From NCBI GenBank assembly GCA_001298575.1, contig LJCV01000133.1:27540-91539 (forward strand): DNA of 64,000 bases, written 5' to 3'. The notes beneath the pieces are model-generated. The model searched no databases, was not told the DNA's origin, and saw nothing but the letters and a program-made list of their open reading frames with translations. Positions within the stretch are counted from its first letter, which is position 1; every line of letters starts with the position of its first letter. Origin of the DNA: Actinobacteria bacterium OK074. GTDB taxonomy: Bacteria; Actinomycetota; Actinomycetes; Streptomycetales; Streptomycetaceae. This document shows, piece by piece, positions 8,033-16,575 of this stretch. A program made the position numbers and the translations under genes.

Positions 8033-9862
8033 ATGACGCAACACGACGAAACACATCGAAACGGCATGCCCGACGACGGGGCCATGGCGTACGACGACCA
8101 CCGCCCGCACGAGGTCCCTCGCGCATCTCGCGTATGGGACGGCCACGGCACGTGGGACGACAGCGGTCTGCCGGACGACGCGACGGGATCGGGACCCGGC
8201 GGTCCGTCCGGGCCGAAGGCCGGGCCACCGGGCGAGGTGCCGCCCGACCACGTCGGACACGGCGTCCCCGCGGGGCCGCCCGACAGCCGGCAGGTCACCC
8301 TGCGCACCCCGGCCGAGCTGGCCGACGCGCTGCCGTATCTCCTCGGGTACCGCCCCGAGGACAGCATCGTCCTGGTCGCCCTGCAAGACGGTGAGAAACA
8401 GGGCAGGTTCGGCGGCCGCGCACGGCTGGGCATCCCGCCGCACACCGACGACTGGGCAGGCGCGGCACGGCAGTTGACGCACGGACTGGTGAAGGGGAGC
8501 GAGCGCAGGGGCGCACGGCCCGAGAGCATGGTCGCCTACCTCTGCCAGGAGCCCGCGAGCGGCGAGACCGGACGGGACGTCATGGAACGGCTGCGCCCCC
8601 TGGCCCAGTTGCTCCGCACCACTTGCGGCAGCCTGGACGTACCCGTCGTCGAGGCACTGTGCATCTCCGACGGCCGCTTCTGGTCCTACTGCTGTCCCAG
8701 CGCCGCCTGCTGTCCGCCCGAGGGCACCCCCATGGGCCTGCCCGGTACCTCCGTCCTGGCCGCGGCCGCCGCCTACGCGGGCATCAGCGTGCGCGGCAGC
8801 CTGAAGGAGGTCAGGGCCAGGCTGATGCCCTGGGAGACGTCGGCCGCGCTGGACCAGGAAGCGGCCCTGGAGACGGCGAGCACCACGATCGTGCCCAGGA
8901 TGCTCGACGACGAGGGGCGCGAGCAGGTCGCGGAGGAGACGATTGGGCTGGCCGGACGGCTCCTGGAACGGTTCGCGCACACCCGGACCGCCCCCGGCAC
9001 CCTTGCGGCCGACCTCCGCGACGACGAACTGCTCGGCCACGACGAGGCGGCCGCACTGATCCTCGGCCTCCAGGACCGCTGGACCCGCGACCGCGCGGCA
9101 CAGTGGATGGAGGGCGACGAGGCGGCCTGGGCCCTACGGCTCTGGCGTGCCCTGTCCCGCCGCTGCGTCGGCCCCTACCGTGAACACGCTGCCGCGCCGC
9201 TCACGTTGGCGGGCTGGGTCGCCTGGTCCTCCGGGGACGAACTGGAGGCACGCGAGTCCCTGGCCATGGCCCTCGCGGCGGACCCCGACTACCTCTTCGC
9301 CCGCCTCCTCCACCAGGCATGCAACGAGGGCCTGGACCCGGAGGCCGTCCGCCGCTGCCTGCGCGCGGAGCGGACGGCCCGCACGGTGCCGGATACGGCG
9401 GATGTGCCGGACGCATGGGATCTGCCGGACGCACCGGATGAGCCGGACGCGCCGGGTGCAGCGGATGCGTTGGACGCATCGGACGGGGAAACCGTCACGG
9501 CGGATCCGAGCGGCCCGCTCGAACCCACGACGGGAGCTGATCACCCGCTCCCCGCACTGCCCCGTCGCATTCGCAGGCCGCGTCCGACGAACACCACCAC
9601 CCGCCCGAACCGCCGGACCCCCAAGCCCGCGGACATCCGTCACCGGGGTCCGGCCGACACCACGGCCCCACCGGCCGACGCCGGACGGGGGAAGACCGAG
9701 GGGCCGCGAGGCAGGACCGGGGAGTCACGGCGGAAGGCCGAGGGACCGCGCGGGAGGAGCGGGGGCTCGGCGGAGTCGCGGGGGAGGAGCGGTGGCTCAC
9801 GGCGCATCGCCGGGACCGCGGGGCGGGACGGCACTTCGCAGGCTCCGGAGGCCGGAACGTGA
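8033..9862 (+). CDS. DUF4192 domain protein
   Basis: A 609-aa protein of unknown function. Residues 1-82 are polar and Gly/Pro/Asp-rich. The DUF4192 domain starts at about 86 with VTLRTPAELADALPYLLGYRPEDSIVLVAL and runs to about 450. A Pro-Asp-Ala repeat tract (DAPDEPDAPGAADALDASD) and a strongly basic Arg/Gly/Ser-rich tail follow. The family is confined to actinobacteria as far as I recall. The ATG at 8033 opens the gene; the frame continues upstream to 7952 without a ribosome binding site. The gene is divergent from recQ. Confidence 0.85.
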   Translation: MTQHDETHRNGMPDDGAMAYDDHRPHEVPRASRVWDGHGTWDDSGLPDDATGSGPGGPSGPKAGPPGEVPPDHVGHGVPAGPPDSRQVTLRTPAELADALPYLLGYRPEDSIVLVALQDGEKQGRFGGRARLGIPPHTDDWAGAARQLTHGLVKGSERRGARPESMVAYLCQEPASGETGRDVMERLRPLAQLLRTTCGSLDVPVVEALCISDGRFWSYCCPSAACCPPEGTPMGLPGTSVLAAAAAYAGISVRGSLKEVRARLMPWETSAALDQEAALETASTTIVPRMLDDEGREQVAEETIGLAGRLLERFAHTRTAPGTLAADLRDDELLGHDEAAALILGLQDRWTRDRAAQWMEGDEAAWALRLWRALSRRCVGPYREHAAAPLTLAGWVAWSSGDELEARESLAMALAADPDYLFARLLHQACNEGLDPEAVRRCLRAERTARTVPDTADVPDAWDLPDAPDEPDAPGAADALDASDGETVTADPSGPLEPTTGADHPLPALPRRIRRPRPTNTTTRPNRRTPKPADIRHRGPADTTAPPADAGRGKTEGPRGRTGESRRKAEGPRGRSGGSAESRGRSGGSRRIAGTAGRDGTSQAPEAGT

Positions 9863-10467
9863 GCCGGCTCGGCGCCCGTGCCTCCGACGCCACGCGCGCG
9901 GTGTCGGCAGCCGCGAAAGTGCCACGGCGAGGCAGCCGCTGGGCGCCGCCTGGCGGAAGGGCGGCGTCGCCCGCCCCGCGGCCATGGGCTGCTCCCCGCC
10001 GCGCACGCGCGTATCCCTCGTATGCGGCAGGAGTCGGCTGCGGCCCGGGGCGGCATCACCTCGCACGCGCGCACCCTTCAACGCGGCCCTGCCCGATCCT
10101 GCGCCCGTCGCCCGGCACCAGCACCCTCGGGCATCCCCCGCCCGCCCCCGACCCCATTCAGCCGCCCCCGCCACAGGACATCGCAGCCGTCCCACGCCCG
10201 TCGCACGTCACTCCCACGGCCCCCACAACCCCCGTGTCCACCCCCGAACACCACCCGACATCCGCCGGCCCCGCGTCCCGTGCACCGACCCGCCGCCATT
10301 CGGTCGGCATCAGCCGGTCAGGGCGTGACCACGGGCGGGCCGACCCCGTTCACCTGAGTGGCGCAACCCCAGCTCCGGCTGCGTCCACGCACCGTTCACG
10401 ACACTTCGCAGCCCCCCACCCGGCACCGGACGCGCCCGGCGCGTGCCCGGCGCAGAGGAAGCCGCCC
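9863..10467. other. 605-bp gap before the debranching-like gene
   Basis: Reading frames are open on both strands, but the translations are Pro/Thr/Arg/His-rich low-complexity sequence with no family motif. The plus frame that runs into the gene at 10468 has no credible start here. I see no RNA structure or repeat. It probably holds the leader and promoter of the 10468 gene. Confidence 0.5.
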
Positions 10468-12537
10468 ATGCCCCCGCCCAGTTCCTCCGCCCATGACGGC
10501 GGCCACCCTCCCCACCAGCGGCATCCGGAACCCCGCGCCGCGGCCGGCGGTCCGTTCGGCACCGTGCCTGCGCCACCACGGGGCCGGGTGAGGGACCTCC
10601 CGCCCGCGCACACCGTGCTGATCTGCGTGGCGCTGCCGGGACTCGTCGTCTCCGCCGAGCACGGGCAGTTGAACGGGCACGGGCTGGAAGGGTTCTACCG
10701 CTCGGGGCGGCGCCTGCTCGCCCGCTGCCGGCTCCGGGTCGCGGGCCGCGAACCCCTGGCCGTACAGGCACGGATGCTCGCCGCCGACCCCGGCCGCTTC
10801 GTGGGGACGGTCCGCGCCTCCCCGGCGGCGGGCCCGGACCCGGACGTCGTCGTCGAACGCGTCCGGCACGCGGACGGCACGGAACGGATCACCCTGCACA
10901 GCTCCTCCTCCCGCCCCCTGCGGCTGCCCGTGGAGATCGCGCTCGGCACGGACCTCGCGGACCTGGGGGCCGTGGCCCTGGGCGGGGCGGGCCCCGAACT
11001 CCCGGCCAGCGTCCACGACGCCGGGCTGCGCTGGAGCGGCCCGCAGGGCGACGCCACGGTCACCGCGGATCCGCCCCCGGCCGACGCCCTGGCCTCCGCG
11101 GGACTGCTGCGCTGGGAACTCGAATTACCGCCGGGCGGTACCCGGAGCGTGGAACTGCGCGTCCGTACGGCCGGTGCGGGACCCGCCAGAGCGGTGGGGC
11201 ACGCTGCCACCAGCCCCCTCGCCCGGGCCCACGCGCGGAGCGACGACAGCAGAGCCGCGCCACTGCTGCGGACCAGCGTCGAGGACCTCCAGGCGCTGCT
11301 CCTGCGGGACCCGGCACACCCTGCCGACCTGCACCTGGCGGCGGGCGCCCCCTGGCGCTGCGGCCTCGCCCCGGCGGAGGCACTGGCCGCGGCCCGGATG
11401 GCACTCCCTCTCGGCACCCGGCTCGCCGCCGGTACCCTGCGCACCCTGGCCCGGACCCAGGTCCGCGCCGCGGGCCCGCGCTCCGGCATGATCCCGGGCC
11501 CCCGCCGCGACGCGGGCCCGCACCTCCCGCCGGGCTGCACCGGCACGGAGGCGACCCTGCTGTTCCCCGCACTGCTCGCGGAGGCGTGGCGCTGGGGGCT
11601 GCCGGAGCAGGAGACGGCGGAACTGCTGCCCGCCGCGGAGGCGTGCCTGCGCTGGCTACGGACCACCGTGGCGGACGGCTGCTACGTGCCCGACCCACAG
11701 CCCGGCGGCCCCGTGCGCGCCGAGACCCAGGCCCACGCCCACCGGGCCGCCCTGCTGGGCGCGGACCTGCTCGACGCCTACGACCGGCCCGGCGGCGCCG
11801 CACTGCGGCAGTGGGCCGGAGAACTGCGCGGCGTGTTCCGCGAGGACTTCTGGATCGAGGACCGGGGCGGCGGCCGACCGGCCTCCGCCCGTGCCCCCGA
11901 CGGGCGTCCGGTGCCGTACCTGGGCGGAGCCGCCGCACACCTCCTCGACACCGGCCTGCTCGGCTCCGGCGCCCTGGCACCCGGCCTCCTCGACAAGGTG
12001 AGGACCGAACAACTCGCGCGGCTGCTCGGCAGTCCGGCCCTGGACTCGGGGTGGGGCCTGCGCAGCCTGGGCACCAAGGAGGCGGCGTACAACCCGTTCG
12101 GGCACCGCGGCGGAGCCGTCCGCGTCGAGGAGACGGCGCTCGCGGTGGCGGGACTGGTGGCCGCCGGCTACGACCGGGAGGCGGGTTCGCTGCTGCTGGG
12201 CACGCTGGCGGCGGCGGAGGCGTTCGGGTACCGGCTGCCCGAGATGTACGCGGGCGAACAGCGCACGGAGGGCGCCGCCCCGCTGCCGCATCCTGCGGCC
12301 TGCCGCCCGGCCGCCACCGCCGCGGCCGCCGGGGTACTGCTGCTGACCACCCTGGCCGGGATCCGCCCCGACGTCCCGGCCGGCACGGTGACCCTGTGCC
12401 CGGCCCGCGGCGTCCCGCTCGGAGAGATCGGCCTGACGGGTCTGAGAGTCGCCGGTGCCCCCTTCTCCGTTCGGGTGAGCCGCCTCGGCGTCGCCCTGGT
12501 CGAGGAAGCGGCCGACGGGCTCCAACTGGGCAGATGA
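10468..12537 (+). CDS. Glycogen-debranching-type (amylo-alpha-1,6-glucosidase-like) protein with a TTA codon
   Basis: A 689-aa protein. After a 40-residue tail, residues about 45-230 match the N-terminal beta-sandwich of bacterial debranching proteins (TVLICVALPGLVVSAEHGQLNGHGLEGFYRSGRRLL). The remainder is an alpha/alpha-toroid glucosidase-like half including YNPFGHRGGAVRVEETALAVAGL and PEMYAGEQR. A role in glycogen or trehalose remodelling is plausible; catalytic residues were not assigned. The ATG at 10468 has AGAGGA seven bases upstream. Codon 11125-11127 is TTA, the only in-frame TTA I found in the window, so translation should need the bldA tRNA. Confidence 0.8.
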   Translation: MPPPSSSAHDGGHPPHQRHPEPRAAAGGPFGTVPAPPRGRVRDLPPAHTVLICVALPGLVVSAEHGQLNGHGLEGFYRSGRRLLARCRLRVAGREPLAVQARMLAADPGRFVGTVRASPAAGPDPDVVVERVRHADGTERITLHSSSSRPLRLPVEIALGTDLADLGAVALGGAGPELPASVHDAGLRWSGPQGDATVTADPPPADALASAGLLRWELELPPGGTRSVELRVRTAGAGPARAVGHAATSPLARAHARSDDSRAAPLLRTSVEDLQALLLRDPAHPADLHLAAGAPWRCGLAPAEALAAARMALPLGTRLAAGTLRTLARTQVRAAGPRSGMIPGPRRDAGPHLPPGCTGTEATLLFPALLAEAWRWGLPEQETAELLPAAEACLRWLRTTVADGCYVPDPQPGGPVRAETQAHAHRAALLGADLLDAYDRPGGAALRQWAGELRGVFREDFWIEDRGGGRPASARAPDGRPVPYLGGAAAHLLDTGLLGSGALAPGLLDKVRTEQLARLLGSPALDSGWGLRSLGTKEAAYNPFGHRGGAVRVEETALAVAGLVAAGYDREAGSLLLGTLAAAEAFGYRLPEMYAGEQRTEGAAPLPHPAACRPAATAAAAGVLLLTTLAGIRPDVPAGTVTLCPARGVPLGEIGLTGLRVAGAPFSVRVSRLGVALVEEAADGLQLGR

Positions 12538-12638
12538 CCTCGCGCGATACGGCCGGGAACCGCGTCCAGGCGGACCGTGCGCAGGGCCTGCGCAGGAAAT
12601 GGATCAGCTGTGCGAGCGGTTGTAGAAGGGAGTGTTTA

Positions 12639-12653
12639 TCGTCAGGCAGACGA
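12639..12653. promoter_or_regulatory. Palindromic operator upstream of the Nudix regulator gene
   Basis: TCGTC-AGGCA-GACGA is a perfect 5-bp-arm palindrome lying between the presumed -35 and -10 elements of the 12667 gene. That position would block RNA polymerase when bound. Nudix/winged-helix regulators of the NrtR type often autoregulate, so self-binding is the leading idea. Confidence 0.5.
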
Positions 12654-12654
12654 C

Positions 12655-12660
12655 TATGAT
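12655..12660 (+). promoter_or_regulatory. -10 element for leaderless transcription of the 12667 gene
   Basis: TATGAT lies six bases before the ATG, so transcription should begin at or next to the start codon. No Shine-Dalgarno is visible. GTGTTT at 12632-12637 has 17-bp spacing but is a poor -35. Confidence 0.55.
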
Positions 12661-12666
12661 CGCGGC

Positions 12667-13425
12667 ATGCCCTACGACCCGTCAGCCTTTCCGCCCTTCG
12701 CCGTCACCGTTGACCTGGTCGTGCTGACCGTGCGCCGCCATGCCCTGTGCGCGCTGGCGGTACGCAGGGGCGAGGCGCCCTTCCAGGGCCGGTGGGCGCT
12801 GCCCGGCGGATTCGTACGGGCCGACGAGGACCTCGCGCAGGCAGCCGCCCGCGAACTGGCCGAGGAGACCGGACTGCGTGCCCACGACCCGGCCGGGCCC
12901 GTGCAGGACAACGGGGCGCACCTGGAACAGCTCGCGACCTACGGCGACCCCAAGCGCGACCCCCGCATGCGGGTCGTCAGCGTCGCCCACCTCGCACTCG
13001 CCCCCGACCTGCCGGCCCCCCGCCCCGGCGGTGACGCCAACAGCGCGCGCTGGGCCCCCGTCGAGGAACTGCTCCAGCAGGGCGGCTACGGCAGGGACGG
13101 CGAGCAGGCGGCACCGCTCGCCTTCGACCACGCCCAGGTCCTGGCGGACGGGGTGGAGCGCGCCCGGTCCAAGATCGAGTACTCCTCGCTGGCCACCGCC
13201 TTCTGCCCGCCCGAGTTCACCGTGGGCGAGTTGCGCCGGGTCTACGAGGCGGTGTGGGGCGTGGCCCTCGACCCGCGCAACTTCCACCGCAAGGTGACCG
13301 GCACCCCCGGCTTCCTCGTCCCCACCGGCGGCACGACCACCCGCCAGGGAGGTCGCCCCGCCCAGCTCTTCCGCGCGGGCGGCGCGACCCTCCTCAACCC
13401 GCCGATGCTGCGCCCCGAGGTCTGA
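12667..13425 (+). CDS. Nudix hydrolase / NrtR-type transcriptional regulator
   Basis: A 252-aa protein. The N-terminal Nudix domain carries an intact box: G48, E54 and RELAEETGL at 62-70, with all metal-binding glutamates present. The C-terminal part (about 160-215, FTVGELRRVYEAVWGVALDPRNFHRKV) is the winged helix typical of NrtR regulators of NAD and sugar metabolism. Because the box is intact it may hydrolyse ADP-ribose-like substrates as well as bind DNA. It appears to be translated from a leaderless mRNA with an operator over its promoter. Confidence 0.85.
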   Translation: MPYDPSAFPPFAVTVDLVVLTVRRHALCALAVRRGEAPFQGRWALPGGFVRADEDLAQAAARELAEETGLRAHDPAGPVQDNGAHLEQLATYGDPKRDPRMRVVSVAHLALAPDLPAPRPGGDANSARWAPVEELLQQGGYGRDGEQAAPLAFDHAQVLADGVERARSKIEYSSLATAFCPPEFTVGELRRVYEAVWGVALDPRNFHRKVTGTPGFLVPTGGTTTRQGGRPAQLFRAGGATLLNPPMLRPEV

Positions 13426-13567
13426 GACGCGGACGAGTCGGACGCGGCGGGCACCACCGGGCACCACGGCGCCACCGGCCACCGCTCATGCCGTCGTCTC
13501 GGACGGCCATGCGCGTCAACTCGCTGTGCCTCGACCCGAGGTGCCCACGAAAACGGACATATCGCGC

Positions 13568-13573
13568 TATCTT
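13568..13573 (+). promoter_or_regulatory. -10 element for the fused ABC gene, probably leaderless
   Basis: TATCTT lies seven bases before the GTG at 13581, so transcription should start at or next to that codon. No Shine-Dalgarno precedes the GTG. Confidence 0.45.
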
Positions 13574-13580
13574 GCTTCGG

Positions 13581-15329
13581 GTGATCCAGGCGCTCGGACT
13601 GACCAGCAACCCCCGCAAGGACCTTCCGCCCGCCGTCGACGACCTGTCCTTCGAGGCGCACGCGGGCCGTGTCACCGCGCTCCTCGGCGCACCGGGCGCG
13701 GGCAAGACGACGGCACTGCGACTCCTCCTCGAACTCCAACAAGGCCGCGGCGTCACCTACTTCAGGGGCCGCCCGCTGCACCGGATCGCCCACCCCTCGC
13801 GCGAAGTGGGCACCCTCCTCGGCGACGTCCCCGGACACCCCGCCCGCACGGTCCGCGGTCATCTGCGCATGCTGTGCGCCGCCGCGGGTCTGCCGGGCCG
13901 CCGCGCGGACGAAGTCCTCGACGTGGTCGGCCTGGTGGGCCTGCGCGACGAACGCCTCGACACCCTCGCGCGCGGCATGGACCGCCGCCTCGGCCTGGCC
14001 TGCGCCCTGCTCGCCGACCCGCACACCCTCGTGCTCGACGACCCCGCCGAGGGCCTGTCCCCCCGCGAGGCCCGCTGGCTGCACGGCATCCTGCGCGCCC
14101 ACGCCACCCAGGGCGGCACGGTCCTGTTCACCACCGGCGACCCCAAGGAGGCCGCCCGCACCGCCGACCGGGTCGTCACCCTCGACGAGGGCAGGCTCGT
14201 GGCCGACCAGGAGGCCCCCGACTTCGCCCGCACCCGGCTGCGCCCCCGCGTCGCGGTCCGCAGTCCCCACGCGGCCCGCCTCGGCGCCGTACTGGCCCAG
14301 GAGGCCCGCACCGCGCAGCACTCCGTCGAGGTCGTGCGCGAGGACGGCAACCGGCTGTCGGTGTACGGCAGTTCGTGCGCCGACGTCGGCGACACCGCCT
14401 TCCGGCACGGCATCCTCGTCCACCAACTGGCCGACGAAGTCGGTGACATGGGGGCGCGGGCCGTGCGCTCCGACGCCGACGAGGAGGCGCGTCCGGCCCG
14501 GGTGGCCTCCTCGGGCGGACCGTCGGTGCCGCTGCCGCCGCCCATCAGCGTGCGCCCGGCGCCCAGCCCCCTGCGTCCGTTGCGCTACGAACTGCGCCGC
14601 GCCGCCGGGATCGGCACCGGATACCTCACCTGCGCCGCCGTACTCCTCACCTCCGTGCTCGTCGCCCTGTTCCTCGCCCGGATCGGGCACACCCCGCAGC
14701 ACCGCCTGCTCGCCGCCTGGCCGCGGGAACTCCCGCTGCCGCCCGCCGCGCTCGGTGCCGGACTGCTCGGGGCGATCGCCTTCGGCGACGAGTTCCGCCA
14801 CCCCGCCCTGGCCGCGGACCGCGGCACCGTCCCCCGCCGCCTGGGACTGCTCACCGCGAAACTCCTCGTCTCCGGGGCCACCGCGCTGCTGCTCGCCTTC
14901 CTCGCACTCGGCTGCGACCTCGAAATGCTCTATCTCGTCTACGGACGGGAGCTGACGGAAGTTCCCGCGAACTGGCTTTCGCTGAGCGCGAGCTGGTTCG
15001 GACTCGTCGTCGGCTGCGCCTGGGCCGGTGTCCTGGCGGCCGGCATCTTCCGCTCGACGACCGCGGGGCTCGCCGCGGTGCTCGCGGTGCCGGTGGTCGT
15101 CGTACCCGTCGTACAGAAAGCGCTGCAAGGAGCGTCTGTTCGGGCGGCCGCCGGGTTCACCGCGCGGCTGCACGAGGTGTTGCTGCTGCGGTGGCCCTTC
15201 GGCGGGGAGCGGTACCTGGGTGCGGCGGCCCGGCTGATCGCCCAACCCGTCGGCGGCGCACTGATGTTGTCGCTGACCGCCCTGTTGTGCGCCTACGTGT
15301 TCACGACCCTGCGCGGAAGGGTCCGATGA
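13581..15329 (+). CDS. ABC transporter, degenerate ATPase fused to a membrane domain
   Basis: A 582-aa protein. The ATPase half has Walker A GAPGAGKT at 36-43. The signature region reads ARGMDRRLGLACALL rather than LSGGQ, Walker B ends LVLDDP with Asp in place of the catalytic Glu, and the H-loop His is not seen (FTTGDP). The second half (about 340-580) has about six hydrophobic segments with short loops, as in ABC-2 permeases. ATPase activity may be weak. The GTG at 13581 is chosen from the -10 placement; the open frame begins at 13254. It lies directly upstream of whiH on the same strand. Confidence 0.75.
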   Translation: MIQALGLTSNPRKDLPPAVDDLSFEAHAGRVTALLGAPGAGKTTALRLLLELQQGRGVTYFRGRPLHRIAHPSREVGTLLGDVPGHPARTVRGHLRMLCAAAGLPGRRADEVLDVVGLVGLRDERLDTLARGMDRRLGLACALLADPHTLVLDDPAEGLSPREARWLHGILRAHATQGGTVLFTTGDPKEAARTADRVVTLDEGRLVADQEAPDFARTRLRPRVAVRSPHAARLGAVLAQEARTAQHSVEVVREDGNRLSVYGSSCADVGDTAFRHGILVHQLADEVGDMGARAVRSDADEEARPARVASSGGPSVPLPPPISVRPAPSPLRPLRYELRRAAGIGTGYLTCAAVLLTSVLVALFLARIGHTPQHRLLAAWPRELPLPPAALGAGLLGAIAFGDEFRHPALAADRGTVPRRLGLLTAKLLVSGATALLLAFLALGCDLEMLYLVYGRELTEVPANWLSLSASWFGLVVGCAWAGVLAAGIFRSTTAGLAAVLAVPVVVVPVVQKALQGASVRAAAGFTARLHEVLLLRWPFGGERYLGAAARLIAQPVGGALMLSLTALLCAYVFTTLRGRVR

Positions 15330-15373
15330 CGACCGTGCGTGGTCCCCGGTACCGGCCCTGCGCACAACTCCCC

Positions 15374-15399
15374 GAAGAACGCCCGTTTCTTTCCGATAA
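15374..15399 (+). promoter_or_regulatory. Sigma-WhiG-type promoter of whiH
   Basis: The -10-like TCCGATAA at 15392-15399 closely matches the WhiG consensus GCCGATAA. GAAG at 15374-15377 sits about 14-15 bases upstream, where TAAA is expected. The leader would be about 85 bases. Dependence of whiH on sigma-WhiG is established in S. coelicolor. Confidence 0.6.
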
Positions 15400-15491
15400 G
15401 GCGTCAATTGCGACGGGGTGAGCGATCACCCTTTCGTGTGCTTTTCACCAAAGACCTCAAGGGAGTTGGGGACGGAGCCGACAAAGGATCC

Positions 15492-16379
15492 GTGAGTACC
15501 CTTGCGCACACCATGATGACCGCCGCCCGCTCCGCCGACTCCGGCCTGGCCGGACCGGGCGAACTCGACCGTTACCCCTACGCCGAGGCTCCCGTGGCCG
15601 ACCGCGTCGGCGCCTCCGCGTGGGACAGCGTGGAGTCCGACCTGGGCCGGGTCGGCCGCCGCGCCGCCGGCAGCCGTGGCCGCGGCCTGCACGGCCAACT
15701 CGTCCAGCAACTGGGCCAGATGATCGTCTCCGGCGACCTCGGCGCGGACCGCCCGCTCGTACCCGAGGAGATCGGGCAGCGCTTCGAGGTGTCCCGGACC
15801 GTCGTCCGCGAATCGCTGCGCGTCCTGGAGGCGAAGGGGCTGGTCAGTGCCCGCCCGAACGTCGGCACGCGCGTGCGGCCGGTCAGCGACTGGAATCTGC
15901 TCGACCCGGACATCATCGAGTGGCGGGCCTTCGGCCCCCAGCGCGACGACCAGCGCCGCGAACTGGCCGAGCTGCGCTGGACCATCGAACCCCTCGCCGC
16001 GCGGCTGGCCGCCGGGCACGGGCGCGAGGAGGTGCAGCAGCGGCTCGTCGACATGGTCGAGATCATGGGGCACGCCCTTGGGCAGGGTGACTCACTGACC
16101 TTCGCGCGCGCCGACGCCGAGTTTCACTCCCTGCTCATTCAGGTCGCCGGCAACCGGATGCTGGAACACCTGTCCGGGATCGTCTCGGCCGCCCTTCAGG
16201 TGTCCGGCAGCCCGGTCACCGGCTGTGACCGCCCCACCGAGGCGTCGCTGTCCCACCACGCACGGATCGTCGACGCCCTCGGCGCGGGCGACGGCCCGGC
16301 GGCCGAGGCGGCCATGCGCCAGCTGCTCATCGTCCACCCCGAGGTGGAGCGCGTGGTGCCCGCCCCGCGCGAGCACTGA
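15492..16379 (+). CDS. whiH: Sporulation transcription factor WhiH (GntR/FadR family)
   Basis: A 295-aa protein beginning MSTLAHTMMTAARSADSGL, as I recall for S. coelicolor WhiH. Residues about 55-130 are the GntR winged helix (LVPEEIGQRFEVSRTVVRESLRVLEAKGLVSARPNVGTRV). The remainder is the all-helical FCD effector domain with the metal/ligand-type FARADAEFHSLLIQ. WhiH acts in aerial hyphae and is needed for proper sporulation septation. The GTG at 15492 follows AAAGGA and gives the family length. A sigma-WhiG-type promoter lies upstream, and hrdB follows after a 620-bp gap with tandem repeats. Confidence 0.95.
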   Translation: MSTLAHTMMTAARSADSGLAGPGELDRYPYAEAPVADRVGASAWDSVESDLGRVGRRAAGSRGRGLHGQLVQQLGQMIVSGDLGADRPLVPEEIGQRFEVSRTVVRESLRVLEAKGLVSARPNVGTRVRPVSDWNLLDPDIIEWRAFGPQRDDQRRELAELRWTIEPLAARLAAGHGREEVQQRLVDMVEIMGHALGQGDSLTFARADAEFHSLLIQVAGNRMLEHLSGIVSAALQVSGSPVTGCDRPTEASLSHHARIVDALGAGDGPAAEAAMRQLLIVHPEVERVVPAPREH

Positions 16380-16470
16380 CGTCGCTCCGGGGCGGTCCCG
16401 GCCGGCATCGCGACGGCCGGGACCCGCGCTGCCGTCCGGCTGCCGACGGCTTCGGCCGGGTCGCGCGCGT

Positions 16471-16575
16471 GACCCGGAAGCACGGGACCCGGAAGCACGG
16501 GACCCGGAAGCACGGGACCCGGAAGCACGGGACCCGGAAGCACGGGACCCGGAAGTGCGGGACCTGGAAGCGCAG
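16471..16575 (+). repeat. Seven tandem 15-bp repeats between whiH and hrdB
   Basis: The unit GACCCGGAAGCACGG occurs five times perfectly (16471-16545), then once with two changes and once more diverged (to 16575). The unit is a multiple of three, so a short plus frame reads TRKHG repeats, but there is no ribosome binding site. It looks like a variable-number tandem repeat downstream of whiH. Confidence 0.9.

Noticed and set aside
9863..10467. N-terminal extension of the debranching-like protein back to 9859
   Set aside because: The extension is Pro/Thr/His/Arg low complexity, and a good ribosome binding site precedes ATG 10468.
13242..15407. 721-aa minus-strand open frame
   Set aside because: It covers the end of the Nudix gene and the ABC gene in antisense and has no recognisable motif.
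16471..16575. Tandem repeats as a CRISPR array
   Set aside because: The repeats are contiguous with no unique spacers.
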